Counted from the first letter of the stretch, positions 34,672 to 46,968 are shown. The stretch is 64,000 nt of DNA from Nepenthes gracilis (GCA_033239525.1 BSYO01000020.1:6325892-6389891), one strand, 5' to 3'. Notes: generated by a model not told the origin, from the sequence alone. Made by a program: numbers and translations.

Positions 34672-35958
34672 ATAAAAAAAATTTGATATCAGTTTTGAGA
34701 CTTGTACCTTTTGGATATTTTATTACATTTTTAGATTTATCTTTTAATTTATATTATAAGTCTGATATTGTTAAAAATGGTGTATTATTTGATAATTTTT
34801 ATTGTTTAAATTTATAAAATAATACATCTTATAATAATATACATGTTGATATTGGTATTAAGTGATGTATTATGAATGAATATTCCTCTATATTGTAGTA
34901 TCGGAGATTAAGACATATCTTTATTAAAAAAATTCAAAGATTAATAAATGATGGAGTACTTAATACTATAAATTTTACTGATTTTAAAACTTATATGAAC
35001 TGTAAAAGGAAAGCAAACTAGTAAGACTAAAAAAAATACTAAATGGAGTTCAGATATATTAAAAATCATATATACAGATATTTGTAGTCCAGACATTGAC
35101 TTATATGGTCCAAAATATTTTATCGCCTTTATTGACGATTATTTACAATATATGTATCTCTACTTGTTTCATAATAAGAATAAAGTATTAGATATTTTTA
35201 AAATATTTAAAGTTAAAGTAGAGAAATAATATAAAAAATAAATTAAAATCGTGAGATCAGATAGAGGTGGAGAATATTATAGTAGATATACTGAAGATGG
35301 ATACATGTCAGGTCAATTTGTAAAGTTTCTTCAAGAATATGAGATAGTTACCCAATATACTATACTTAATTTTTTGGACAAAAATAGTATAGCAGAAATA
35401 AGAAATCGAACGTTATTAGACATGGTATGGAGTATGTTTAGCAACTCTAATTTTCTAAAATCCTTGTGGATTGAAACTCTTAAAACGATAATGTATATAT
35501 TAAACCGTATTTCAATGAAAGTTATTCCAAAAACTCTTTTTGATTTATAGAAAGGTTGAAAACTGAATTTGTGACATTACGTGTTTGGGGATGCCCGCCT
35601 AAAGTATGAATTTATAATTCACATGAGAAGAAATTGAATTCAAAGACCATAAGTGAATATTTTATTAGATATACTAACGATCCAAAAGATATAAATTTTA
35701 CTATCCATCTCACAATACTAGGATTATAAAATCAAGAAATCTAAAATTTCTTAAGAACGACTTAATAAGTGAGAATAAGCGATCTAAAAATATAGTTTCT
35801 GATAATGATCATATAAATTATTAACCTTTCACTTCATATGATAAGTTGATTGTTATACATAACACCCATCAAAATTTAAATTGGTGTTAAACAACTAATT
35901 AATATCGTTCCATAAAATACTGATATTATTCAAGCTGATCATAATATTCAAGATTTAC
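34672..35958 (+). pseudogene. Copia A protease end, GAG-pre-integrase and integrase remnant
   Basis: Homologous to copia B from about 60487. The sequence around TATAAGTCTGATATTGTT matches copia B 60566-60583, then the GAG-pre-integrase region follows. The integrase frame 35251-35550 reads [38 protein letters not shown] and LWIETLKTIMYILNRIS. Frames upstream contain the first catalytic Asp segment (YTDICSPDIDLYGPKYFIAF). It breaks off at 35958, where a solo LTR is inserted. Gag and most of the protease are missing on the LINE side. Confidence 0.8.
35954..35958. other. Target-site duplication TTTAC (left) of solo LTR 1
   Basis: TTTAC directly precedes the LTR start TGTGAGATCC at 35959 and recurs at 40052-40056 directly after the LTR end GTCACA. 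Confidence 0.85.
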
Positions 35959-37104
35959 TGTGAGATCCCAAAATCAAAGAGCCTAAAAGTCGGGAGAAAA
36001 TATCCCAACTAGAGTATTTTGATAAGGATGAAATCTGGAGTGATTTCATGAGGCCGGAGTGATTCATGAAAGGAGGAATTATTTTGTGTCCCATGATGCC
36101 GAAGTGATTTAAGGACCGGATGTGGTTTGCGCCACTTAGAGACCGGAGTTGCCTTTTGGTCCCTTGAAGCCACTGAAGGCCGGAGCACTTCATGAAATGA
36201 CCGGACTGGCATTGTGTGAAGTGAGGCCGAAGTGGCCTGACGACCGGAGTGGCCTTTGTGTGAGAAAAAACAAGTCCATCCTCCCTTAGTGTAAAAGCAG
36301 TCCGGCCTTTCACTTAAGTTGAAATCAAGTCCGGCCTTGTGTGTTGGTATACCCGGAGTAGAATTATGGGTGCAAAGAAGAATAAAATCCAAAGTTGATG
36401 AGAAGGTGATGGGCGGAGTGAATAATAAGAGGAAGTTGACCGGGTTGGAGATGTTGACCCGGTTTGAAGGAATGTTTGGATTTGAGGCGTTAACCGAAAT
36501 TGAAGAAGATATTGACCGGATTTGGAAGAGTTGGCGGATTTGGAGATGTTGACGAAATTGAAGAGTCGGCCCGGCAGCATTAGCAATAAATAAGGAGAAG
36601 CGATTGGCGAATAAATTAATAGAACTAAAGACAAAAGTAGACTTCAGTTAGAATCCAACTAGGCAGCAACCAAAAAGGAGTAGGTAAACTAATCTAATTA
36701 CTCCACTTACCACCTGCAAACAAATGCGGGAGTAAGTAACTTACCCCACTTACTCCTTCCTCTATATAAACCAGCGATGGTTGATGGAAAAAGAGGAACC
36801 CACAAGCGTGGGAAGAAGGAGTGAAGGAGAGGCTCGAGATGGTAAAACCGATCGGGCAAGGAGGAAGAATTTTGAGGACAGCCCGTCGAGCGGGTGTGTA
36901 CCTCGGGCGCCGTTTTTAAGTTCATTGCCAGTGTATTCTGCTCTATTTCTAAATTTGTGCTTTACTGCAAGTTACTTCGGACGCTGTTTTAAGTTCATGC
37001 TTCAGGTATATTGTAAATGTACTCTGCTCTGCTTTAAGCTCATATTTTAAGAATGTTGAAGTGTACTCTGTGTTTAAGTTTCCTGCTTTCTGCATTGAAT
37101 ATCC

Positions 37105-38560
37105 ACCTTCTGCAATGTAAAACGAGTTCCGGCCTTCGAGAAAATAAACTCCGTCCCAAAAGCACTCCGGCCCTAATGTAAATTGAACTCCGGCCCTAAT
37201 GTAAACTGAACTACGGCTTTAAAGCAAAATGAACTCCGGCTTTTGAACTCCGCCTTTTGTTAAAAAGAACTCCGTCCCTTGAGGAAAATGAACTCCGGTC
37301 TTGTACTGAAAAATAAACTCCGGCCTCAATCCAAAATAAACTACAGCTTTGTATTGAAGATGAACTCCGGCTTCTGAAAAAGAACTCCGTCCTTAAAATG
37401 AACTCCGGTTTTGTATAAGAAAATGACTTCCGGCCTTAATGTGAGATGAACTCCGGCTTTAATGAACTCCGGCTTGTAATTCTGACTTTGAACTGAAACT
37501 GAAATAAACTGAAACTGAAAATGAACTCCGGCTTGTAATTCTAACTTTGAACTGAAACTGAAATGAATCAAGTTTGAAAATGAACTCGACATTGTAATTC
37601 TAACTTTAACCGAAATCAAAATGAACTCAAACTTGTAATTCGACTTTGAATAGGCGAAAATGAACTCCGACTTTTTGAATAAAAAGCAGTCCGCCCTTTG
37701 AGTAATAAGCACTCCGTCCAGTTAGTAAAAAGCACTCCATCCCTTGAGGAAAATGAACTCCGGTTTTGTACTGAAAAATAATTTTCGGCCTTAATGTGAA
37801 ATGAACTCCGGCTTTGATGAACTCCATCCTTTAATGAACTTCGTCCTTTAAGAGGAGTGAACTCCGGCTTTAATGAACTCCGCCTTTATGAAAGAAAGAA
37901 CTCCGGCCTTAAGAAGAAAATAAACTCCGGTTTTAAAGGAAAGGCACTCCGTCCAAAAGAGATCTCCGTCCTTTTAAAAGAACTCCATCCAAAGAAAAGA
38001 GCTCCGTCCCTTATTAAGAAAAGTACTCCGTCCAAAAGAGCTCCGTCCCTTTTTAAGAAAAGTACTCCGTCCAAAAGAGCTCTATCCCTTATTAAGAAAA
38101 GTACTCCGTCCAAAAGAGCTCTGTCCTTAAGAAAAGTATTCCGTCCAAAAGAGCTCCGTCCCTTATTAAGAAAAGTACTCCGTCCAAAAGAGCTCCGTCC
38201 CTTATTAAGAAAAGTACTCCGTCCAAAAGAGCTTCGTCCCTTAAGAAAAGTACTCCGTCTGAAAAGTACTTCGTCCTTTGGAGTAAAAAGGTCCGTCTGA
38301 AACGGTCAGGTACGAAGAGTACTCCGTCCTTTGAAAAAACGAGCTCAGTCCCTTGAGAAAAAGGCACTCGATCCAAAAAGCACTCTCCCAAAAAGAAATC
38401 CGCCTGTGCACTCCCGGCTTTGAACACTCGCCTCCGTGCACTCTGGCTTTTGAACACTCCCGCTTTGAGCACTCCCCGCATTTTGAAAAAGAAGAACTTG
38501 ATAATGAGACCGGCTCCCCAAACGAGAAAAGAGCTCCGACCCTTCCCTGAATAAAATCTA
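37105..38560. repeat. Repeat block based on AACTCCGGC / ACTCCGTCC motifs
   Basis: Dozens of dispersed copies of (G)AACTCCGG(C/T) and (A)CTCCGTCC are separated by A-rich linkers. Spacing is irregular to 37980 and becomes regular in the 39-bp array. A sparser precursor pattern (CCGGAGTGGCC) occurs at 36040-36350. Confidence 0.8.
37998..38270. repeat. 39-bp tandem array, about seven copies
   Basis: Units begin CTCCGTCCCTTATTAAGAAA and end AGTACTCCGTCCAAAAGAG. Two units are shortened by a 4-bp deletion (CCTTAAG for CCTTATTAAG). Because 39 is a multiple of three and stops are absent, both strands show repetitive open frames. I regard these as non-coding. Confidence 0.85.
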
Positions 38561-38839
38561 AACCGGCCCCAAATATATATTATGCCATGAAATGGAAACC
38601 GGCCTCAAGTGTATTTTGAATCGGCTTTTAAGTATATGATTTTCATGATTTGAAAGTCTGATTGCAAAAGGGATTTTCGGTAAAGAAGTGGTTTCTGTTA
38701 CAGTTATTTTAAGACCCGGGACTGACTACAGTCCGGATCGGTTCTCCGGCATGCCTTAGGACTTTTCAGTGGTAATCGAAGATAACTCTGTCCATGGAGT
38801 TATTTGTGGTCCGCCCTGCCCTCGGGGCATTATGGACAG

Positions 38840-39260
38840 AGGAAACTACCGTTACCGGCCTACCTTCGGGTGGCATACCGTACCGATCCCACCAGATGGG
38901 ATACTTCTGTTATCGGCCTACCTTCGGGTGGCACTCTGTTCTGATCCCTCGAGATTGGATACTTCTGTTACCGGCCTGCCTTCGGGAGGCACTCTGTTCT
39001 GATCCCTCGAGATAGGATACTTCTGTTACTGGCCTACCTTCGGGAGGTACTGCATCGATCCCTCGGGATGGGATACTTATTACGAGGATAACTCTGTCCA
39101 TGGAGTTATTTATGGTCCGCCCCGCCCTCGGGCGCAACGAGACAGAGGAGGGATACTTCACGCCTACCTTCTGGTGGCATACCGTACGAATCCCAGTGAG
39201 GGATACCGTTGCAAACCTATCTTCGGTGGCATACCGTCACAGATCCGTGAGATGGGATAC
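38840..39260. repeat. Array of about 58-bp units (GATACTTCTGTTACCGG...)
   Basis: Five to six units contain CCTACCTTCGGGAGGCAC and GATCCCTCGAGAT. A flanking segment (AACTCTGTCCATGGAGTTAT, containing the palindrome CTCCATGGAG) occurs before the array (38785) and again inside it (39091), indicating a higher-order duplication of about 305 bp. Confidence 0.8.
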
Positions 39261-40056
39261 CCACATGACCGATTCTACCGGCCTTAGATTGTGTGGAGTG
39301 AACACAATCTATCCTCGATTATTCGTCCCCTCAGCTAGTAGGGTATCTTGCGAGGCTCGATCTGATATGATATGAAGTCAGTTCTTGTTTCTTGATATGT
39401 TATGTTACCGTCATAGATTCTAGAATATGAAGTACGATTACCGAATATGAAGTACCGATTACCGAATATGAAGTCTTATTCTTGATATGATATATTACAT
39501 TTTACCGTTTACTTTGTCTGGATTATCGTTTTACGAAATATAGTATGCTTTGTCAGTATGTTTTCTCTATTTTTCTTAGATCGCATTCGATTAACCGTTC
39601 TGTTTATGCGATTCGCATGACCGTTCTGTATCATCGTTTTACTACTCATATGCATGTACCTTGCTGGGCCTCGACTCACTGTTTTATATTTTTTCCCCTA
39701 CAGATGAAGCTTTAGAACTTGTGCCTGACGAGTTGGAGTGACTAGGACTTGTCTGAAGGATTAAAGACCTCGAAAGCTTATTTTGGAGAAATATTATTGT
39801 AATGACTTGATGGACTTCTATGGTTAAATATTTTTGGCTATGTACTTGGAAATGAATATTTTGGAATGAATATGAATGCTTCCGCAAGTGTTAGAATAAC
39901 TTCCGCTATATTTATTATGGTTAAAAGTGTATGAGTCCTAGATGGCATCTATGATCCTGTGTTGCACCTAATTGGTTTAGTTGGGTTTTCAATTGTGTTT
40001 CTATTTGACGGAAGCTTTGAGGACAAAAAAAAAAAAATCAGTTCCGTCACATTTAC

Positions 40057-40138
40057 TTGAAATAATGGTATAATATACTCATATTAAGAATGTTGATACA
40101 ACATTAAGAATATCTACTAGAATAAAAAATCATAAATT
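40057..40138 (+). pseudogene. Copia A fragment between integrase and reverse transcriptase
   Basis: This short remnant continues copia A after solo LTR 1. It reads approximately LRISTRIKNHK, like the conserved LRRSTRxRK segment that precedes copia reverse transcriptases. The matching SDYIxY continuation appears at 42709, so the next element inserted exactly here. Confidence 0.6.
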
Positions 40139-42703
40139 CGGACCAAATAGGTCAATTTAAATAACTAATTACAATTCCTAAAATTTAAAATCCTAAAAAT
40201 TTAATAAACAACACAAAATTTTAAAAATTCAGATGTAACAAACCAAATATATAAGATCTAATAAATCAAAAATTTACACAGGATCTCATTGGACAACCGT
40301 TCGGATAAAATAATCATGACTTACTCTACAATCATCGTAAGGGAGGTAATAATCCAACGAAAATTATCATCAAATATAATATAATATCTAAACTATTTTC
40401 AAAATATAATAATGTGCCTATATCCGGCCAATTCCATAATCCAATCATATTAAATATCAATTTAATCCATAATGAAATTAAATCTTACCAAATCGGATAA
40501 ATAGCTGACAAAATCATATCCTAACTCTTACAATGCATCCGAACCTTCTACTCTGAAAGAACTGAATAGATAAAATAGAAAACGTAAGCCAAGCGCTCAG
40601 CAAGTATTATATTTAAACAAAAGAAATCCAGAGAATTAGAAGGAATGTCAAAAGGATAAAAATCCATTCAATGACAAGATAAATTCAAAATCGCCAATAA
40701 AATAAATTCAATCAAAATTCAAGATCAAAAATTTAATGGTAGTCTCGTACTCAAATTAAATATCCAAATCCGAAATAAATGTCAAAATCATAAAATAATC
40801 CTCATCGGGACGTGTATATCTATAAATATATATAAACAAAATAGAAGTGATCCGAAATTGATCCGAATCAATTTCAATAGGTAGGTGAATAGCCATCCAA
40901 GTCTAAGTTTGAGTCCAAATTCAAATCCAATACCCGATTAACTTGTGATTTGAGACAGAATCTAATAGCAGGATGATTCAATAGTGTGCTTGGAAACCGA
41001 AGCAACACTGTGATAGATAGTCTAAGGGTTCGAATCAAAATATATAGTCAAAATTCTTTGTACAAGACATGCCAATGCCCAACTGTAAGCAAAATCGATA
41101 AATTTTAAATCTAGGTCCAAAATCCAAATTCAACTTAAATTAAATACAAATCAATGTAGAGATACAAATTATGTATTAAATTTGAGTTCTTATTATTTAA
41201 AAACTAGCTTGAGAAAAAGTTATATATACTTTCGATAACCTTAGGCCAAATCAAATATAAATCAGGCCAATATGAATGGATACTCATATATTTTGTACCC
41301 ATAGGTAAGGTTACTTACTATTGCTTGTTACCAGTTTTAAATTTGTCAAATATATTAGGACGTCCAAATATATTATAAAGCCAAATCAAATCATCCAAAT
41401 GGGAAGGGTCACTACTCCAAACCTTTCCTACTAGCAAAAATAGATTTTCAAATAAATCTCTCCGTATGGAGTTAGTAAGAATATTCAATATCCAAATCTA
41501 AATGTAATGACCACAATCTGACACATGTATATAATTGAACAACCTATGCAAAGTTTCATACTCATTTTTTATATAAATATACTGATATAAAAATATGTGG
41601 TATTCAATAAATTTTTCAGACTTCCAGAAAAATAAAAATTCTCCAAAATCATAAAACCCAATCCAGAAACATCCAAATCAACCAATGAGTCATACATGTA
41701 TGTCCAGATTAAACGGATCGAGTATATAAAAATACATACATGTTAGTAAAAAATTTTAATAGTATCTAAAATAATTCAGATATTAAATCAGATCAAAGAG
41801 GGTATTTATAGATACTTGTTTGGATTTCATATTTTGTAGATTTGAAAAAAGGATGCACCGAAGTGCCTGAATGACACATTCTCTCTCCTGCCGCATGAAG
41901 CCCATGCCTCTTCATTTCTCCCTCTCATAAACCCGGCTTTCGAGGGTGTCGCCGCCTCTGCCGCCGCCTCCTCTACCCCTTGCGGCTGTCACCGACCACC
42001 AGCGAACAATCCCCTCACCCGCGTCGCTGCAATCTCTCTCTCTCTCTTCCTTCGGCTGCGAACCTCTTCCATCCAAAAATCACCAAAATCATAATTTTAA
42101 CCAATTTTTTTCAAACTTCAAACATGCAAATAAGGATTCAACATCAATAGAGAGAATGAAATGATTTACTTGCCTCAATTTCATATATTTCATTCGGCCA
42201 CGGTGGTGACGCTAACGGTTGCCTCCTTGACTCTTGGCTCCTTCCTCCTTCGATACACACCAACACATAAAATAGAGGATAAATCGTTGAGTAGGCTTGT
42301 TGAGCTTCCATTTTTCAGCACCAATCTCTGTTTGGCGGTTAGCCACTGCCACCCTCGCCGGCCCTCTCTCTCTTCTCCTTTTTCCCCTCTTCTTCTTCCC
42401 CCCTCTCCTCAATCCCTGATCTTATCTTTTTTTTATCTTTTTTTTATTCATTCTTATTATATATCTATATATTATATTATATTATTATTATATATTATTA
42501 TTATATTATTTTTTATTTTACTTTTTTTATTCCAAAATTCAAATCATTTTTCGAACGATGGCTTGGGCACACCTCGAGTACTAATTCAATTGATCCAAAT
42601 ATCTTTTTAAATTTTATAATATTAAATTAATTTTTATCATACCCAAATTACCTAAAATGATAATTAATATAAATTAATCTGAATAAAAATTTAGGATATT
42701 ACA
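40139..42703 (-). mobile_element. Solo LTR 2 (about 2.6 kb, reverse) inside copia A
   Basis: The right end is GGATATTACA at 42703, so on the minus strand the LTR starts TGTAATATCC, the same start type as the element at 14091-23018. The left end is inferred from where copia A coding stops (about 40138). It lacks a clear TG, and the flanks (AAATT and TTTTT) are only a weak duplication. Content is AT-rich with a CT-rich and CG-rich leader-like section at 41880-42420. Short open frames there (41946-42164 and 42161-42610) are composition artefacts. Confidence 0.5.
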
Positions 42704-42761
42704 TTTTTAGTGATTATATTATATGTATAAGAGTTTTATTATAATATTAGAGTTAAAAATG

Positions 42762-42766
42762 ATCCT
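42762..42766. other. Target-site duplication ATCCT (left) of gypsy D
   Basis: ATCCT precedes the LTR start TGTTGGG at 42767 and recurs at 55564-55568 directly after the 3' LTR. The exact match fixes the element at 42767-55563. Confidence 0.92.
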
Positions 42767-43769
42767 TGTTGGGTCCCATGTCCTGGCCCATGAGACGTGC
42801 CCAAGCCCACGAAGCAGGCCGCGGCCCATAAAGAATCTAGAAGCCCACATGAAGCAGTCAGCCCAGTCCAAGGGTTGAAAGGCGCGAATCCACGATGGAA
42901 GAAGGCAACGGAAACCTACAGCGCATTAAATGCGTCGCCGAAAACAGGCGAAAAAGGCGGAAAGGCTAGCCAATAGAGGCGTGGCTGGCGCAGTGCCAAC
43001 GGCACCCACTGCCGTCTGCAGGTGGCCAACCAATCCCCGCTCAGGGAAAAATCGGGCGTGGTCAACAATGCCCAGCAATGTGCCAATCACGGCAACAGGG
43101 CAACCGGCGTGACCGGCGGTCCACGACAGTGACCAGCGGCGCAATGGCCCAAGCAACGGGCGTTTTAGCGCCCAAAAGTCCAACGGGGTGAGGTATATAA
43201 GAGCCCTCACGCCCCACAGAGAGGAGGACCTTCTCTCGACATCTCTTCGAGCATCTTTGATCCTCGACTTCCCTTTGAATCGAGCATTCAAATGGCTAAT
43301 CATACTCAACAGCTTCCCTCTTCTCTAATTAAGAACACGAGAGTGACGAGTCGAGACGGGGCACCATCTCATCTGCAGTAGCTAACTCGCTCACCTTCCT
43401 AGCATCTCCTGAGATCACGGGAAAGTTAGCCACCCATCGCGGTGCATCAAGGAAGCCAGGCCTTCCACCACCTGCTCATTGCATTCTCCACATCACCGCA
43501 CAAGCATCTCTTACGCCTACACAACATTCCTCCGCGCACCCCTTTAGTGTGCGCCATTTCCGTTTATTGCGGGAATTTGCTGATTTGAGCGTCGGAGCGG
43601 CCTCGGTGGGAGAAATCCTGTCGGACCCTTGACCTCTTGTTTGTTGTTTGTGTTGTGCAGGTCCAAGTTCATAGGCACGGAGATCGGACCCTTCTTCCGA
43701 AGCAGCCGCACGCTTAGGAACCCGAAGGCTCTCTAATCCGTACGACAACCGTGGGCCCGGGACGCAACA
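42767..43769 (+). repeat. 5' LTR of gypsy D
   Basis: This 1003-bp LTR starts TGTTGGGTCCC and ends GACGCAACA, with a TATA box at 43194-43200. The primer region follows directly. Confidence 0.93.
43194..43200 (+). promoter_or_regulatory. TATA box of the gypsy D 5' LTR
   Basis: TATATAA is followed by GAGCCCTCACGCCCC, a plausible core promoter for the genomic RNA. The 3' LTR copy has CATATAA at the same place (54988-54994), one change that could weaken read-out transcription. Confidence 0.65.
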
Positions 43770-43787
43770 TTGGCACCGTCAGTGGGA
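43770..43787 (+). other. Primer binding region of gypsy D
   Basis: TTGGCACCGTCAGTGGGA directly follows the LTR. The TGGCRCCGT form is typical of Tat-type gypsy elements. I did not assign the tRNA. Confidence 0.55.
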
Positions 43788-43840
43788 ATCTGACAGAAAG
43801 CCAAGTGTCTCCTTCCCACCTTGTTCCTCAATCATAAGCG

Positions 43841-45130
43841 ATGGTGAACATCCGAGCACAAGCTAGTGCTCCCGCGATGGAAGTCTTCGCCCAAAACGAA
43901 GTTCCCCTCGCAGGGAACCAGGCAAACAATGAACCGGAGCCTGACGTCCGCCGCATGGCTGCGGACATAAATGATCTGAAGGAGGTCCTCCTCGCCGTAT
44001 GCCAGAACACCGGGACTGTCTGGCCCAGGACCGCTGCTCCAGCAACCCAGGCCTCCACCTCCAAGAGAGAAAGGCGTCGAGAGGCCGCTCGCAAGAGGTG
44101 AGCTAACAGACTCGACCGCACTGCAGCCCCGGCGGCCCCAAGTGAAAATGGCCAAAACGAGGGCGGAAAGCCATCCCGCCGCGATGACAGGAGGGCAATA
44201 GGAAGGGCACAACCGTAACTCGCGTGGCAATAGGCTCCACCCGCCGCGAGCTCAGCGCGAACGCGCCACCCGGGCGGAGAGTCGCCACCCCGACGAGCTC
44301 GAGACACACCTCCCGGGGTAATCACGGGCTCCGTGGCGTCCTAAATGCGCGGAGAGGCTCTACGGACCCCTCGATGGAGGAGAAAGTCAAGGTGTTGTGG
44401 GACACCACATAAGGAGAAACCCACACCTCCTCCGCCGACCCTCCGTAGATCGCCCTTCGCCATGGACTTGCGGGCCTTGGCCGTTGCCGAGCAAGTTCAA
44501 AATGCCGGTCTGGAGGGGATACGACGGAAGCAAGGACCCAATGGATCACCTCAATCGCCGCAGCCCACCTCTCTCTACAAGGGGCAAGCGAGGCCACGAT
44601 GTGCCAATGCTTCCCCGTCACCCTTAGGGGTGACGCGCTGCTCCTTTCCACGGCCTCCCGAACTCCATACGCTCGTTTGGCAGGCTTGCGATAGCTTCTT
44701 GAGCGATTCGCCTCCCGAGCGAAGGGAGGAGAGATAACCACAGCACTGGTCCGCCTCCACCAAAGGACGGATGAAAGTCCAAGCGGTTTTACGGACGTTT
44801 CATTGCGAGGCGCGGCGGATCCCTCACCTCTCCGACGAGCCAAACTCAACGCCTTCGTCGCCACACTGGCGGCGGGGGACTTCTTCAAACATCTGTCGCA
44901 CCAGCGCCCTCAGACCTTCCAGGAGGCTGAGACCATTGCCCGGGCGTACATCATGGTCGAAGAGGCCAACGAGGCGAAGCGCCCCGAGTGAGTGGACCGG
45001 CCCCCGGAAGCCCTCAGAGCTTCTGGAGGGAGAAAGAGGGACAGCGACGACAGCCGCTGCGCTTTTTGAGGCGCAGCTGATGGCCCCCATCGGGGCCCTA
45101 AAAGGATTATAGCAGGACCTCTCTGACCCC
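43841..45130 (+). pseudogene. gag remnant of gypsy D
   Basis: It starts MVNIRAQASAPAMEVFAQNE, 71 bases after the LTR. The first frame stops at 44101. Later frames recover recognisable Tat gag segments: VWRGYDGSKDPMDHLNR (44500s), MCQCFPVTLRGDALL (44600s), AAGDFFKHLSHQRPQTFQEA (44870s) and AYIMVEEANEAKRPE. The order matches intact relatives, so loss of frame comes from several small indels and a stop. Confidence 0.75.
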
Positions 45131-45171
45131 GCTGAACGATAGCCGCGCAAACATCCTAATGCAGATCCAGG

Positions 45172-46169
45172 ATGAAAAGTTCTTCAAGTGGCCGAAAACG
45201 CCCGAGGTCCCCGGCGGCGGACTTGAGACAATATTGCCAATACCACCGTCTGCAGGGCACTTTCGAAGCTGCCGCACCTGCGGCGGAAATTGAAGATCTG
45301 ATCCGGTGCGGACACTTGAAGCGGTTCGTGAAGAGTCCGGGGCAGGAACCTGCTACCTCCGACGGTGAGGCCAGCGAGCCTCCGAGAGCCCGCACGGCAG
45401 CCGGCGTGGTCCACATGATTTCTTCCGCCGACGCCACGAGCGCCAGGCGTGGACAGCCGGAGACAACTTCCAGCAACAAGCGGGCGAAGATAGGGGTTAG
45501 GAATGATGTCATTAGCTTTAGTAGCGACGACATGGCTCATGTAACCTCTCCCCACACTGACCCCCTTGTTGTATCGGCCCTTGTTTTAGCTGGTGGTGAT
45601 GACTACCAACTGAAAGGGTCTTCATTGATAATGGAAGTTCACAAAATTTACTGTATCTCACTACGTTCCTTAAACTTGGACTAAAACGGAGCCAAATGAA
45701 GACTACAAGCGGACCATTGTACGGCTCGGACAACGAGCCGGTTCCCGTGCAAGGGATGGTGCGGTTGGAAGTCACGATGGGGACACACCCGCGCTCCATG
45801 ACGCGCGAGTTGGCGTTCCTTGTCGTCGACCTTCCATCCGTCCACAATGCCATATTCGGAAGACCTTTCCTGACTACCTTCGAAGCCGTAACGTCCATTC
45901 CGCACTTAAAAGTGAAATTTCCCACCCCCTGGGGCGTGGGAGAAGTCCTTGGAGACCAAGAAATGGGACGGACCTGCTACCTGTCCCAAATCAACCCCGT
46001 GGCACCATGTAACCCGAGCGAAGACCTTGACCTCCGCGGCGAGGCGTCGCTGCAACAGCCCGATCGGGAGGAAACCGAGGCTATCCCGCTTAACCCTTCC
46101 GTCCGGGCGTGCGTCAACGTGGGAGATCCCTTGACCTGCGGAGCGCGACGGGTTGATTACCTTCCTTAG
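45172..46169 (+). pseudogene. Gag end and aspartic protease of gypsy D
   Basis: Frame 45172-45684 carries a CQYHRLQGTFEA-like knuckle region and AAEIEDLIRCGHLKRFV, both typical of the Tat gag-protease junction. The protease core then reads DDMAHVTSPHTDPLVVSAL. The catalytic IDNGSS segment (about 45626-45645) lies in a different frame. Frame 45696-46169 continues with RELAFLVVDLPSVHNAIFGR. A one-base-type frameshift thus falls directly at the active site. Confidence 0.75.
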
Positions 46170-46296
46170 GGCTAACTCCGTGTTACTTCGCACGGGTCCC
46201 GCCGACATGCCGGGATATCGTAGAGTCATAGTCCACAAGCTGGCCTTGACGCGAGCAGCCACCCGTCCGTGACGAAGGAACCACTCCGTCGAGAAG

Positions 46297-46968
46297 TTGG
46301 TCGCCATCAGGGAAGAAGTGAAGAGGCTCCTGGATGCCGGATTCATCAGAGAAGTCCAGTACCCGGAGTGGCTGTCCAACGTCGTGCTGGTGAAAAAGAG
46401 CAGCGACAAGTGGCGGATGTGCGTCGACTTCACGGACGTGAATAAGGCCTGCCCCAAAGATAGCTTTCTGCTCCCTAGGATCGACCAGATCGTGGATTCC
46501 ACATCCGGGCACGAACTACTGAGTTTCATGGATGCATACTCTGGGTACAACCAGATCAGAATGGACCCAAAAGATGAGGAGCACACCTCGTTTATAACAG
46601 ATCAAGGGACATATTGTTATAAAATGATGCCCTTTGGTCTCAAGAATGCTGGCGCGACGTACCAGCGCCTTGTGAATAAAATGTTCGAAGCTCAAATCGG
46701 ACGAAACGTGGAAGTGTACGTCGACGACATGCTTGTGAAAAGCAGAGTCACGAGCCACCACGTCAGCGACTTAGATGAGACCTTTCAGATCCTCCGGCGG
46801 CATGGAATGAAGCTCAATCCTGTCAAATGCGCGTTCGGGGTGACCTCTGGAAAGTTCTTAGGCTTCATCGTGTCCCAACGCGGCATAGAAGCCAATCCAG
46901 AAAAGATCAACGCCATACTCGACTGGAACCCTCCGCTGGACGATAAAAGAAGTTCGGGAAGGCGATAA
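46297..46968 (+). pseudogene. Reverse transcriptase of gypsy D (open domain)
   Basis: An intact 223-residue stretch of Ty3/gypsy reverse transcriptase. Motifs in order are VVLVKKSSDKWRMCVDFTDV, NKACPKDSFLLPRIDQIVD, LLSFMDAYSGYNQIRM, MPFGLKNAGATYQRLVNKMF and YVDDMLVKS (YVDD at 46717-46728, catalytic Asp pair present), then FLGFIVSQRGIEANPEKI. It reads without a stop, unlike flanking domains, but has no independent start or means of expression. It ends by frameshift near 46960 in the connection domain. Confidence 0.9.

Larger units (their letters stand above)
35959..40051 (+). mobile_element. Solo LTR 1 (4.1 kb, large Ty3/gypsy type) inside copia A
   Basis: It starts TGTGAGATCCC and ends CCGTCACA, with an exact TTTAC duplication. 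No internal coding region or second LTR copy is present, so it is best read as a solo LTR left by recombination. The 3' part (about 39640-40051) resembles the end of long chromovirus LTRs: CTCACTG, then CCCTACAGATGAAG. The middle 3 kb is a mosaic of tandem repeats based on CCGG/CTCCGTCC motifs. Confidence 0.75.

Noticed and set aside
37998..38270. CRISPR-like array
   Set aside because: Units are contiguous tandem copies with no unique spacers, and the DNA is plant nuclear.
37857..38481. Repetitive open frames on both strands (KELRPLLRKVLRP-type and DGVLFLIRDGALL-type)
   Set aside because: The 39-bp repeat is a multiple of three and lacks stops, so all frames repeat. No start context, domain or codon bias supports a protein.
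41946..42610. Open frames at 41946-42164 and 42161-42610
   Set aside because: The first is Pro/Ser-rich from CT-rich leader-like sequence and the second ends in an AT-rich, low-complexity stretch. Both lie in a solo LTR.
44345..45112. Long alternative-frame open frames on both strands across gypsy D gag
   Set aside because: GC-rich coding DNA leaves shadow frames open. The real gag reading is identified by conserved Tat gag segments on the plus strand.
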